NCBI GenBank assembly: GCA_012517635.1
Contig: JAAYUP010000274.1
Span: 1-9,672, forward strand
DNA length: 9,672 nt
From: Candidatus Atribacter alterifermentans
GTDB lineage: Bacteria > Atribacterota > Atribacteria > Atribacterales > Atribacteraceae
Direction: 5' to 3'
Shown: piece after piece, positions 1 to 6,717 of the stretch
Layout: every line of letters begins with the position of its first letter
How positions within the stretch are numbered: position 1 is the stretch's first letter
Translations under genes and position numbers: made by a program
Notes under the pieces: model-generated
What the model was told of the DNA's origin: nothing
Seen by the model: the letters and a program-made list of their open reading frames with translations, nothing else
Database searches by the model: none

Positions 1-1022
1 CTCCAGGAACTTTTTCATTAAACGATACTCGAGTCGATAGAGTCGTGCTAAATAAAAAAGACAGTAGCATCGAAGCTATCATTTACTTAAAATCTCCTGC
101 CTCAATCCAAAAAAACCAATTGGTCGGGGAAAATCCTCGTATTTATTTAGATATAATGGCTTCAACTTTGTTAACCTCTCCTGATGTAACAGTTGTTCCC
201 GTAAGTCCATCTCCACCAACACGACCCACAACCACGCCAGCGCTTACGTTTACTCCTACACCTGTTGTTCCAACACCCACAACCAAACCAACAGTCCAAC
301 CAACGATTGCAACACCTTACGACAAAATTAATCCAAGGGTTATTGTTATCGATCCTGGTCATGGAGGAAAAGATCCTGGTTGTGTGGTTAATGGATATCA
401 GGAAAAGGATATCGTCCTCCAGATTTCTAAAAAACTAAAAGATGCTCTCATTCAACAAGGTTTTGAAGTCTATTTAACCCGGGAAGGCGATACCTATCCC
501 AACCTTCGGGAACGTTCTGCAGTTGCCAATAATAAGCAACCAGTCGTTTTATTAAGCATTCATGCCAATGCTGCCCCAAATAAAAAGGCTGCTGGTGTTG
601 AAGTTTTTGTTGGAAGTGCACAGATTCAGGGCGAAGGAGCCGCTGATGTTGCAAATCGTGAAAATCAACGCTTTATTTCCGAAGGATATAACGAAGAACA
701 AAACGGAAAATTAAACTCTACCCTTCTTAAATCTTATTATTTAGGAAGCCGTACCGTGAGCATGAAACTTGGTTCGTTGATTGAGAACAATATTGTTAAA
801 GAAACCGGACAAACATCAAGAGGGCTTAAAGAAGCACCCCTTATCTTATTAAAAGGAATGTATTTCCCCTCATGTTTGATTGAAGTAGGTTTTTTAAGTA
901 ACCCAATTGAAGCGAAAAACTTAGCAAATGGAGCCTTCCAAGACAAACTAGTGCAAGGAATTGTAGTTGGTATCAAACAATTTATGTCAAGTTCTGAGTT
1001 AAAAAAATTTCTTGAGGAATAA
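1..1022 (+). CDS. N-acetylmuramoyl-L-alanine amidase, AMIN + Amidase_3 (5' partial)
   Basis: Zinc-dependent cell-wall hydrolase that cleaves the amide bond between N-acetylmuramic acid and the stem peptide, acting outside the cytoplasmic membrane. The reading frame is open from base 3. The GTG at 45 lies inside a beta-strand-rich AMIN-like domain (about the first 50 visible residues), so the true start and signal peptide are off the left edge. A Pro/Thr-rich linker follows (about residues 45-92, counting from the GTG), then Amidase_3. Zinc ligands are His106 in DPGHGG, Glu120 and His173 in SIHAN; the catalytic Glu280 is in EVGFLSN. The catalytic domain looks complete. AMIN domains of this family usually direct the enzyme to the envelope or septum. 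The gene is first in the visible operon, with the GerMN gene 6 bases downstream. Family assignment is certain; the exact paralogue (AmiA/B/C-like or CwlC-like) is not. Confidence 0.93.
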   Translation, partial: PGTFSLNDTRVDRVVLNKKDSSIEAIIYLKSPASIQKNQLVGENPRIYLDIMASTLLTSPDVTVVPVSPSPPTRPTTTPALTFTPTPVVPTPTTKPTVQPTIATPYDKINPRVIVIDPGHGGKDPGCVVNGYQEKDIVLQISKKLKDALIQQGFEVYLTREGDTYPNLRERSAVANNKQPVVLLSIHANAAPNKKAAGVEVFVGSAQIQGEGAADVANRENQRFISEGYNEEQNGKLNSTLLKSYYLGSRTVSMKLGSLIENNIVKETGQTSRGLKEAPLILLKGMYFPSCLIEVGFLSNPIEAKNLANGAFQDKLVQGIVVGIKQFMSSSELKKFLEE

Positions 1023-1028
1023 TTCCGA

Positions 1029-1634
1029 ATGAAAAGAAGAAAAAAAAGACTCACTGTTCTTCAACCAATTTTATATATCCTTATCTGTATGGCAGTTTTG
1101 TTTGCAATCGTCTATGCTGGTGAATATTTGATCCCAGGAGGAAAAAAGAACAATGAAACTCCTGATGAGACAAGGTTTCTTTCGACTGGCCAAACTCCTT
1201 CAGGAATGAGTGATTCAACCGTTGAAGTGGTTCTCTATTTTACCGATGAGGAATTTACCGGTTTAGTTGCAGAAAAACGACTCATTAAAAAGAGTAATAA
1301 CCTGCTTGAGTCGGTTCTTCAAGAATTACTAAGAGGTCCACAACTTTCATCTCATTATAGTCCTTTTCCTGAATCGACCCGACTAAACGGTGTTTTCACC
1401 GAAAGTGGGATTGTTTATGTTGACCTCAGCCATGAAATGAAAGACAAACAATCGGGGGGAACCACCCAGGAACTTCTCAGTATTTTCAGTATTGTCGATA
1501 CTTTAACCTCACTTCCTGATGTTAAGCGGATTAAAATATTAATCGACGGGAAAGAAGAAACCACTCTTTGCGGACACATTGATATATCAGAACCACTAGA
1601 AAGGGATGAAAAACTTATTGCAGAAATTCAATAG
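1029..1634 (+). CDS. GerMN-domain membrane-anchored protein
   Basis: 201 residues. A basic N-terminus (KRRKKR) is followed by one hydrophobic segment (about residues 9-31), giving a membrane anchor or uncleaved signal with the rest outside. A low-complexity linker (about 35-62) leads to a single GerMN domain (about 65-195). It has the family's characteristic GG-T-E-LLSIFSIVDTLTSLPDV stretch (143-165, interrupted here), the ILIDGKE strand and the closing GHIDIS-PL motif (182-190). GerMN domains occur in the spore germination protein GerM and in lipoproteins next to cell-wall amidases; their ligand is unknown, so an envelope role beside the upstream amidase is inference. There is one GerMN copy here, whereas Bacillus GerM has two. 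The start is supported by a GAGG motif ending 10 bases before the ATG. The 3' end overlaps the rph reading frame. Sporulation cannot be inferred from this gene alone. Confidence 0.88.
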   Translation: MKRRKKRLTVLQPILYILICMAVLFAIVYAGEYLIPGGKKNNETPDETRFLSTGQTPSGMSDSTVEVVLYFTDEEFTGLVAEKRLIKKSNNLLESVLQELLRGPQLSSHYSPFPESTRLNGVFTESGIVYVDLSHEMKDKQSGGTTQELLSIFSIVDTLTSLPDVKRIKILIDGKEETTLCGHIDISEPLERDEKLIAEIQ

Positions 1635-2415
1635 TTTTCAGGATTTAAATTCTTTTTTAAAAAAAGAACGGAATGATATCCATTTAAGAAATGACGGTCG
1701 AAACTACGATGAGATTCGGCCTCTTATGATCACGAGAAACTATCTTAGAGCAGCTGAAGGCTCAGTTTTAATTGAAGAAGGGAATAATCGTATTGTCTGT
1801 TCAGCAACTATAGAAGATAAAGTGCCTCTCTTTCTGCGAGGATCCAATCAAGGATGGATTACTGCTGAGTACGCCATGATTCCTCGAGCCACATCGACAA
1901 GGAATGTTCGTGAATCTATCAAAGGTCGGGTTGGAGGTCGCACTCATGAAATCCAACGTCTTATCGGTCGTGCCCTTCGTTCAGTGATGAATATGGACCT
2001 TCTTGGCGAAAGAACTATTCTCATCGATTGTGATGTGATTCAAGCTGATGGAGGAACCCGTACCTTGGCAATCAATGGATCTTTCATTGCTTTAGTTGAT
2101 GCCCTTTGGAATTACGTTGATCGAGGCTTACTCCAATCAGGTAATCTTCTGAAAGATTATTTAGCCGCAGTGAGTGTGGGTGTAGTGAACGGCAAAGACC
2201 TCCTTGACCTCAATTTTGAAGAAGATTCAATGGCTCAGGTTGATATGAATGTTGTTATGACGGGCAAGGGACAATTTGTTGAAATTCAGGGTACTGCTGA
2301 GGGTGATCCTTTTAACCAAGAAACACTGAATCGACTTCTCACTTTAGCCCAAAAGGGAATCAAAGACATTATTGCTATCCAAAAGAGAGTTTTATTAGAA
2401 AGAGGCCTTCCTTGA
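1606..2415 (+). CDS. rph: Ribonuclease PH
   Basis: Phosphate-dependent 3'-to-5' exoribonuclease that trims the 3' ends of tRNA precursors in the cytoplasm, releasing nucleoside diphosphates. The match is family-wide from NDGRNYDEIRP (residues 29-39) to the C-terminus. Visible motifs are GWITAEYAMIPRAT (83-96), GGRTHEIQRLIGRALR (110-125, phosphate-binding arginine), CDVIQADGGTRT (142-153) and the metal/catalytic acidic pair Asp207 and Asp213 in EEDS-x4-DMNVVMT. From the ATG the protein is 269 residues, about 25 longer at the N-terminus than usual, and this extension overlaps the upstream gene by 29 bases. GGG abuts the ATG, too close for a normal ribosome site, so the in-frame TTG at 1618 (AAGGG ends about 12 bases upstream) may be the real start. 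The neighbours, GerMN upstream and RdgB downstream, repeat a known Bacillota order. Confidence 0.96.
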   Translation: MKNLLQKFNSFQDLNSFLKKERNDIHLRNDGRNYDEIRPLMITRNYLRAAEGSVLIEEGNNRIVCSATIEDKVPLFLRGSNQGWITAEYAMIPRATSTRNVRESIKGRVGGRTHEIQRLIGRALRSVMNMDLLGERTILIDCDVIQADGGTRTLAINGSFIALVDALWNYVDRGLLQSGNLLKDYLAAVSVGVVNGKDLLDLNFEEDSMAQVDMNVVMTGKGQFVEIQGTAEGDPFNQETLNRLLTLAQKGIKDIIAIQKRVLLERGLP

Positions 2416-3038
2416 AACCTTCTTCCCAATTGATTTACATCCTTTCCAAAAATCAAGGAAAGATTAAAGAAATCAACACAATTTTATCTCCATATGCATT
2501 GACTATCAGAAGCCTATTTCAAGATTATTCCGTTGAGGAAGTTATCGAAACCGGCTCGAATTACGCCGAAAATGCCCTTTTAAAAGCCCGTCGTGGTTTT
2601 AAAATCAGTGGAAATATGTGTATTGGTGAGGATTCTGGTTTAGAAATTGATGCCCTTAATGGAGCTCCTGGCCTCTTTTCGGCTCGCTTTGGTGGAGAAG
2701 GCTTGAATTCAAAAGAAAAAAATAAAAAAATAATCGAACTTCTTAAAGAAGTGCCTAAAGATCAAAGGTCAGCTTGTTTTGTCTGTGTAGTTGCCTTGGT
2801 ATGGCAAAAAGGTGAAAAAATTTTTGAAGGCCGTTGTCTGGGATTTATTTCCCAGGAAAGTCGAGGAAGATCGGGCTTTGGTTACGACCCCATCTTTGTC
2901 CTTCCTCCCTATCAAAAAACCTTCGCCGAGTTAGGTGAAAAAATAAAAAACCGCTTGAGTCATCGAGCAATTGCTTTTCGAAAATTGGCAGAATTTCTTC
3001 TGTCTGAATTGGAAGGGAATATTTCACTCTCTCTTTAA
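2412..3038 (+). CDS. rdgB: XTP/dITP pyrophosphatase (RdgB/HAM1 family)
   Basis: House-cleaning enzyme that hydrolyses dITP, XTP and ITP to the monophosphate and pyrophosphate, keeping deaminated purines out of DNA and RNA. Family motifs are in order: SKNQGKIKEI (12-21, substrate loop), ETGSNYAENALLKAR (46-60), GEDSGLEIDALNGAPGLFSAR (72-92, interrupted here; Asp74 is the expected catalytic/metal residue, and the usual ADDSG reads GEDSG), SGFGYDPIF (154-162) and the C-terminal SHRAIA (183-188). The length of 208 residues is normal. The start is a TTG whose TG is shared with the rph stop TGA (4-base overlap), with AGAGG 6 bases before it, which implies translational coupling. No further plus-strand gene follows; the operon ends in the palindromic region. 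Annotation is secure. Confidence 0.95.
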   Translation: MKPSSQLIYILSKNQGKIKEINTILSPYALTIRSLFQDYSVEEVIETGSNYAENALLKARRGFKISGNMCIGEDSGLEIDALNGAPGLFSARFGGEGLNSKEKNKKIIELLKEVPKDQRSACFVCVVALVWQKGEKIFEGRCLGFISQESRGRSGFGYDPIFVLPPYQKTFAELGEKIKNRLSHRAIAFRKLAEFLLSELEGNISLSL

Positions 3039-3086
3039 TTCCTTTTTGTCTTTTAGGCAATGTAATAATAAGAAATAATTTTACTC

Positions 3087-3168
3087 TCAATCACCCCTTC
3101 TCCTTTGATGGGAGAAGGGGTGATTGATCTTCCCCTCGCCCTAGGTGGGAGAGGGTTAGGGTGAGGGG
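3087..3168. repeat. Composite palindromic repeat, copy 1
   Basis: Two adjacent inverted repeats lie between convergent genes. Module A is a perfect 17-bp stem (3087-3103 with 3111-3127) around a 7-nt loop. Module B pairs 3132-3143 with 3157-3168 (12 positions, one G-T). Both modules recur at 9022-9132: bases 3096-3118 match 9110-9132 at 22 of 23 positions, and bases 3149-3168 are the exact reverse complement of 9022-9041. This is a dispersed REP-like or MITE-like element. A stem this stable between two 3' ends could also stop RNA decay or transcription, but neither strand shows a good T-run after it. Confidence 0.85.
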
Positions 3169-3193
3169 CAACTCTTTTCATACTTAACTGGTA

Positions 3194-3205
3194 CCACGAA
3201 AGTGG
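3194..3205. repeat. Small hairpin with GAAA loop
   Basis: A CCAC / GTGG stem closes a GAAA tetraloop, a stable RNA fold when read on the plus strand. It lies between the palindromic repeat and the 3' end of glnB and may be the edge of that repeat unit. No function is evident. Confidence 0.4.
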
Positions 3206-3261
3206 CATGTGGGTCTCTCCTAAAAAGAAATAAGTCAATTTTTGAGTGATTACACAATTAT

Positions 3262-3600
3262 TTATAAAACTAAATCTCCTCTTTCTCCAGTACGGATTCG
3301 GATAGCATCAATAATTTCAGAAATAAATATCTTTCCATCACCAATCTCACCCGTTTGAGCCGACTGGATAAGAACCTTGACAATTTCCTCAATATCGGCA
3401 TCTTTGCAAACAATTTCAATTTTTCTTTTCGGAAGAAATTCAACTTTGTATTTTTCTCCTCGCCATTGTTGGATAATTCCTCTTTGTTTTCCATGCCCTT
3501 CAATTTCTGTAATCATTAGCCCAGAATATCCTACATTTTCCAAAGCGTTCACTACTACTTTTAACTTTTCTGGACGAATAATAGCCTCAATCTTTTTCAT
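3262..3600 (-). CDS. glnB: Nitrogen regulatory protein P-II (GlnB/GlnK)
   Basis: Trimeric cytoplasmic sensor that binds ATP/ADP and 2-oxoglutarate and controls nitrogen-assimilation targets; beside amt its likely partner is the ammonium channel. The 112-residue product has normal length: the MKKIEAIIRPEKL start, the T-loop (about 37-55, GHGKQRG then QQWRGEKY), Tyr51 at the classic uridylylation position, FLPKRKIEIV (55-64), the B-loop TGEIGDGKIF and the C-loop IRIRTGE. Position 46, usually Tyr in enterobacterial GlnB, is Trp. The start is ATG at 3600 with AAGGGG 9 bases upstream. A longer in-frame ORF to 3669 would run back into amt and is not preferred. It is the second gene of an amt-glnB operon, 13 bases after the amt stop, whose TAA is part of the ribosome site. 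glnK would be an equally fair symbol given the neighbour. Confidence 0.95.
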   Translation of the reverse strand: MKKIEAIIRPEKLKVVVNALENVGYSGLMITEIEGHGKQRGIIQQWRGEKYKVEFLPKRKIEIVCKDADIEEIVKVLIQSAQTGEIGDGKIFISEIIDAIRIRTGERGDLVL

Positions 3601-3613
3601 GTTATCCATCCCC

Positions 3614-4912
3614 TTAATAATTTTTACGGACAAGAAATTCAGGGTAAGCATAGTTACCATGTTCTCCAATATCCAAACCTTGTATTTCTTCCTGTAAACT
3701 TACCCGAATTCCTAAAGTGACTTTCAAGACCTGCCAAACAATAAATGATACTAAGAAAACATAGGCTCCAACGGTGAGCATTCCAGTCAATTGTGCTAAA
3801 AAAAGTTTTATTCCACCACCAAAAAACAGACCATTTGGAGAAGCAATACCTCCTATATTATTTTGAGAAAACAAACCAACAGCCAAGGTTCCAAAGATTC
3901 CATTGATTAGATGAACCGATAATGCTCCTACCGGATCATCTAATTTCAGCCGATCAAAGCCTATTACCGATAGAACGACCAAAAGGCCCGATATCAATCC
4001 AATAATGAGTGAGCTAACAATACTAACAAATGCACAACCAGCAGTTATTGCGACTAAACCTGCCAGACAGCCATTGAGAGTCATACCCAGATCAGGTTTA
4101 CCTAAAATGATCCAGGAGGTTATCGTTGCACTCAAAGTAGCCGCTGCGGCAGCGGTATTCGTCGTCACAACTATATGGCTAATCGCTTTAAAATCAGCGG
4201 CCATTGTTGAACCGGGATTAAAACCAAACCAACCAAACCATAGTACAAAAGTACCAATGGTTGCAATAGAAAGATTGTGCCCAGGAATGGGAGTAATCTT
4301 TCCATTATTTCCATACTTTCCAAAACGAGGACCCAAAACGATTATCCCTGCTAATGCTGCCCAACCACCTACGGAATGAACAACTGTTGATCCGGCAAAA
4401 TCAAGCATTCCTAACTTTTGCAACCATCCTCCTCCCCAAATCCAATGTCCAGTTACTGGATAGATAAAAATGGTCATAATAAATGAAAATAAAATAAAAG
4501 AAAGGTATTTAATCCTTTCTGCAACTGCACCAGAAACAATCGTTGCAGCAGTTCCACAAAATACCAATTGAAAGAAGAATTTTGCCAGCAATGGTACACT
4601 GACCCAAGAAAGAGCTGAATAAACTCCATGATAGTTATCGCCTATTGCTGGTGAATTATCTAAACCATTGAGAAAAAACCAGCCCTTAAGTCCAATAAAA
4701 GTATTCCCATTTCCAAACATTAAGCCCCAACCAAGCATAAGAAAACCTAATGTTGAAACAGCAAAAACGATGAAATTCTTTGAGAGAATATTAACGGTGT
4801 TCTTCGATCGGTTAAAACCCGATTCTACCATGGCAAAACCAAGATTCATAAAAAATACCAGTATTGAAGCAACGATTACCCAAATAGTATCCAGAGTTAC
4901 TTTGTAGTCCAT
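3614..4912 (-). CDS. amt: Ammonium transporter (Amt/MEP/Rh family)
   Basis: Trimeric inner-membrane channel that takes up ammonium. The 432 residues carry about 11 hydrophobic segments beginning directly at residue 9, with no cleaved signal peptide evident, unlike E. coli AmtB. Key positions are Phe118 in QLVFCGTAATIVSGAVAER (external gate), Asp171 and His179 in DFAGSTVVHSVGG, WFGWFGFNPGS (225-235), and His334 in VHLINGIFGT; His179 and His334 form the twin-His pore. The cytoplasmic tail QGLDIGEHGNYAYPEF (411-426) is the conserved motif that contacts GlnK in related channels. The start is ATG at 4912 with a perfect AGGAGG 8 bases upstream. It is transcribed with glnB and diverges from the aminotransferase. 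Its leader contains an intrinsic terminator, suggesting control beyond P-II gating. Confidence 0.97.
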   Translation of the reverse strand: MDYKVTLDTIWVIVASILVFFMNLGFAMVESGFNRSKNTVNILSKNFIVFAVSTLGFLMLGWGLMFGNGNTFIGLKGWFFLNGLDNSPAIGDNYHGVYSALSWVSVPLLAKFFFQLVFCGTAATIVSGAVAERIKYLSFILFSFIMTIFIYPVTGHWIWGGGWLQKLGMLDFAGSTVVHSVGGWAALAGIIVLGPRFGKYGNNGKITPIPGHNLSIATIGTFVLWFGWFGFNPGSTMAADFKAISHIVVTTNTAAAAATLSATITSWIILGKPDLGMTLNGCLAGLVAITAGCAFVSIVSSLIIGLISGLLVVLSVIGFDRLKLDDPVGALSVHLINGIFGTLAVGLFSQNNIGGIASPNGLFFGGGIKLFLAQLTGMLTVGAYVFLVSFIVWQVLKVTLGIRVSLQEEIQGLDIGEHGNYAYPEFLVRKNY

Positions 4913-4920
4913 ACTTAAAT

Positions 4921-4926
4921 CCTCCT
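4921..4926 (-). promoter_or_regulatory. Ribosome binding site of amt
   Basis: A perfect AGGAGG on the minus strand, 8 bases before the amt ATG. It fixes the start and indicates strong translation once the leader is transcribed. Confidence 0.8.
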
Positions 4927-5001
4927 GACAACGTCTAAAAGAATGGATGCTCAGTTGATTTAAAAATCTCTTCGCTGAGATAACGAAGGAATAAATTTAA
5001 T

Positions 5002-5011
5002 CACTGCAGTG
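5002..5011. promoter_or_regulatory. 10-bp perfect palindrome in the amt leader (possible operator)
   Basis: CACTGCAGTG is its own reverse complement and lies about 90 bases before the amt start. A short hairpin, CTTCAA-agcc-TTGAAG, is at 5025-5040. Both lie in the leader between the terminator and amt. A role as a protein site or RNA fold is inference; short palindromes also arise by chance. Confidence 0.25.
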
Positions 5012-5093
5012 TGAGAAGGACTCTCTTCAAAGCCTTGAAGGGAAAAAAGGTATAAATCGTGTAACTCATCGTTGCGTTACCTTAATAAATCCG

Positions 5094-5133
5094 ATAAAAA
5101 TAAAAGCTCTTCCTACAACATCGCAGGAAGAGC
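5094..5133 (-). terminator. Intrinsic terminator inside the amt leader (possible attenuator)
   Basis: On the minus strand a 9-bp GC-rich stem (5125-5133 with 5106-5114, GCTCTTCCT/AGGAAGAGC) with a 10-nt loop is followed at once by TTTTATTTTT. The plus strand has no T-run after the stem, so it works for minus-strand transcription only. No convincing minus-strand gene lies upstream of it, and amt begins about 180 bases downstream. It is therefore either a conditional attenuator of amt-glnB or the end of a short leader or antisense RNA. Confidence 0.75.
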
Positions 5134-5158
5134 CTCATTGCTATGTAACAATTTCTAC

Positions 5159-5186
5159 CATATACTATGAATTCGTGTCAAGTCAA
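5159..5186 (-). promoter_or_regulatory. Candidate sigma-70-type promoter for amt-glnB
   Basis: On the minus strand, TTGACT (-35, at 5186-5181) and TATATG (-10, at 5164-5159) are separated by 16 bases. It would start RNA near 5150, just before the terminator hairpin, so the leader would be about 235 nt. An overlapping TTGACA at 5181-5176 has no good -10 at normal spacing. The match is moderate; no sigma-54 (GG-N10-GC) site was seen in the region. Confidence 0.4.
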
Positions 5187-5273
5187 TTGATAGAAATAAA
5201 TCAAAATCTCTATTTTTAATCTTTAGAAAAAATCAATGCCGAATAGCTTATCAATAAAAAAATACTGAGGTTC

Positions 5274-5302
5274 TTGACATTTGCCTCTTACTCCTATATA
5301 AG
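5274..5302 (+). promoter_or_regulatory. Strong sigma-70-type promoter for the aminotransferase operon
   Basis: A perfect -35 TTGACA (5274-5279), a 17-base spacer and the -10 TATAAG (5297-5302, five of six) predict a start near 5309. It is the best promoter in the window and implies a leader of about 200 nt before the GTG at 5510. Confidence 0.75.
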
Positions 5303-5308
5303 AGTGAA

Positions 5309-5509
5309 TAAAATCTTTATGTATTGAAAAAGGGTTGGACAAATTTTTCGGTATTTCTAACCCTTGATATTTTATCCAGCTCATAATCACCAAAACGATC
5401 CACTCCAAACGGAATTCGTGGAACTGAAATTGATCTTATTTTTGGTTCCGATACCAGTGTTACCCACCACCTGTAAAAAAAAGAAAAATAAAAGAATAGG
5501 GGGTACACC
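5309..5509 (+). promoter_or_regulatory. Long structured 5' leader of the aminotransferase operon
   Basis: The leader has no ORF with a plausible ribosome site. A 7-bp stem joins 5330-5336 (AAGGGTT) with 5359-5365 (AACCCTT). A 10-bp stem joins 5420-5429 with 5440-5449 (two G-U pairs, 10-nt loop). UACCC at 5461-5465 can pair with GGGUA at 5501-5505, which is part of the ribosome binding site. No terminator-like T-run follows the hairpins. I do not recognise a known riboswitch class or a T-box; SD sequestration is a hypothesis. Confidence 0.4.
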
Positions 5510-6700
5510 GTGAAAATATCCCAAAAAGTCAATTTAATTGAACCATCGGCAACTCTTACGATTTCAGCTCGAGCAAAAACGATGAAAAAAAATGGGTTGA
5601 ATGTCCTATCATTTAGTGCTGGAGAACCTGATTTTGATACCCCTCAATGTATTAAGGAAGCAGCGAAATTAGCTATTGATCAAGGATTTACCAAATATAC
5701 TCCAACATCAGGAATTCTCGAATTGAAAGAAGCAATTTGCCATAAATTCTATAAAGAGAATGGTCTTACCTATCACCCTGATGAAATTATTGTTTCATGT
5801 GGAGCTAAACACTCACTTTTCAATGCTATCCTGACTCTTTGCGATACCGATGATGAAGTTCTTCTTCCTATTCCCTTTTGGGTAACCTACGTCGAACAAA
5901 TTCGTTTGGCAGGAGGGAAGCCGGTTTTTATTCATTGTGATCCTAAAACACTCCGGATTAGCTGGGAAGATATACTCAGTAAAGTAACTGATAAAACCAA
6001 GCTATTAATCTTAAATAATCCTTCTAACCCAAGCGGTACAGTCTGGGACATTGAAACCTTGAAGAAAATTGCCGATCTTGCTATTGAAAAAGATTTCTTA
6101 ATTATTTCCGATGAAATATATGAAAAATTGGTATATGATGGGGCTCAGATTAAAAGCATTGCTTCCTTTTCTCCAGAAGCTCAATCGCAAACTATCGTGA
6201 TTAACGGTGTTTCCAAAACTTTCTCCATGACTGGATGGAGAATTGGTTACACAGCTGGTCCAAAAGCAGCAATACAAGCCATGGGACGCTTACAAGATCA
6301 CACCACATCCAATCCGACCTCTATTAGTCAAAAAGCTGCTTTAGCCGCCTTGCAATGCGATCAGCAAATTGTTCAGAATATGGTGAAAACATTCAACCAA
6401 AGAAGGTTGTTAATGGTACAACTCTTAAAAGAAATTCCTGATATAACTTTTCCAGTTCCTCAAGGAGCCTTCTATGTTTTTGCCGACTTCTCTGCTTATC
6501 TTGGAAGATACTTTGAGAATCAACGAATCGACACTTCACTTCAACTGGCCGAAATTCTTTTGGAAAAAGCCCTTATTGCTGCTGTGCCTGGCAGTGCTTT
6601 CGGGATGGAAAGATATCTACGTTTTTCTTATGCTACTTCAGAAGAAAATATAGAAAAGGGAATGACCCAACTGAAAAAATTTTTACAAAACATTAATTAA
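5510..6700 (+). CDS. Class I PLP aminotransferase, aspartate aminotransferase type (I-gamma)
   Basis: Pyridoxal-phosphate enzyme that most likely transfers the amino group between aspartate and 2-oxoglutarate to give oxaloacetate and glutamate; prephenate and other dicarboxylic acceptors are possible in this subgroup. The 396 residues are typical. Motifs: SFSAGEPDFDTP (34-45), YTPTSGILELKEAI (63-76), SCGAKHSLFNAI (96-107; Lys100 corresponds to the distal-carboxylate lysine of Thermus AspAT), PFWVTY (122-127, Trp stacking on PLP), NNPSNPSG (169-176), SDEIYEKL (200-207), the PLP lysine Lys236 in NGVSKTFSMTGWRIGY, and Arg371 in RFSYA for the alpha-carboxylate. The start is GTG with AGGGGG 6 bases upstream. 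It has its own strong promoter and long leader, and is followed after 17 bases by the homocitrate/citrate-synthase-like gene, so the two are co-transcribed. Substrate choice cannot be settled from sequence; aspC or aspB would be a reasonable symbol. Confidence 0.92.
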   Translation: MKISQKVNLIEPSATLTISARAKTMKKNGLNVLSFSAGEPDFDTPQCIKEAAKLAIDQGFTKYTPTSGILELKEAICHKFYKENGLTYHPDEIIVSCGAKHSLFNAILTLCDTDDEVLLPIPFWVTYVEQIRLAGGKPVFIHCDPKTLRISWEDILSKVTDKTKLLILNNPSNPSGTVWDIETLKKIADLAIEKDFLIISDEIYEKLVYDGAQIKSIASFSPEAQSQTIVINGVSKTFSMTGWRIGYTAGPKAAIQAMGRLQDHTTSNPTSISQKAALAALQCDQQIVQNMVKTFNQRRLLMVQLLKEIPDITFPVPQGAFYVFADFSAYLGRYFENQRIDTSLQLAEILLEKALIAAVPGSAFGMERYLRFSYATSEENIEKGMTQLKKFLQNIN

Positions 6701-6717
6701 AGGGGGTATCGATTGAC

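Noticed and set aside
3053..3238. Minus-strand 61-residue ORF containing PHPNPLPPRARG
   Set aside because: It is a translation of the palindromic repeat; such Pro/Gly-rich peptides are a known artefact of this kind of dispersed repeat. No ribosome binding site or conserved domain.
3601..3669. Longer glnB start at 3669
   Set aside because: It would overlap the amt 3' end, while P-II proteins begin MKKIEAI exactly at the ATG at 3600, which has a good ribosome site.
4005..4379. Plus-strand 124-residue ORF
   Set aside because: Antisense shadow of amt; the amt frame carries all family motifs.
4913..5260. Sigma-54 (NtrC-type) promoter for amt-glnB
   Set aside because: No GG-N10-GC pattern with the expected flanks was found by eye on the minus strand.
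5490..5512. T-box specifier element (GGGGGTACACCG resembles GGTGGTACCGCG)
   Set aside because: The match is partial, it coincides with the ribosome binding site, and no following terminator hairpin is present.
5223..5532. Minus-strand ORFs of 61 and 71 residues in the divergent region
   Set aside because: No ribosome sites or recognisable motifs; they overlap the strong plus-strand promoter and leader.
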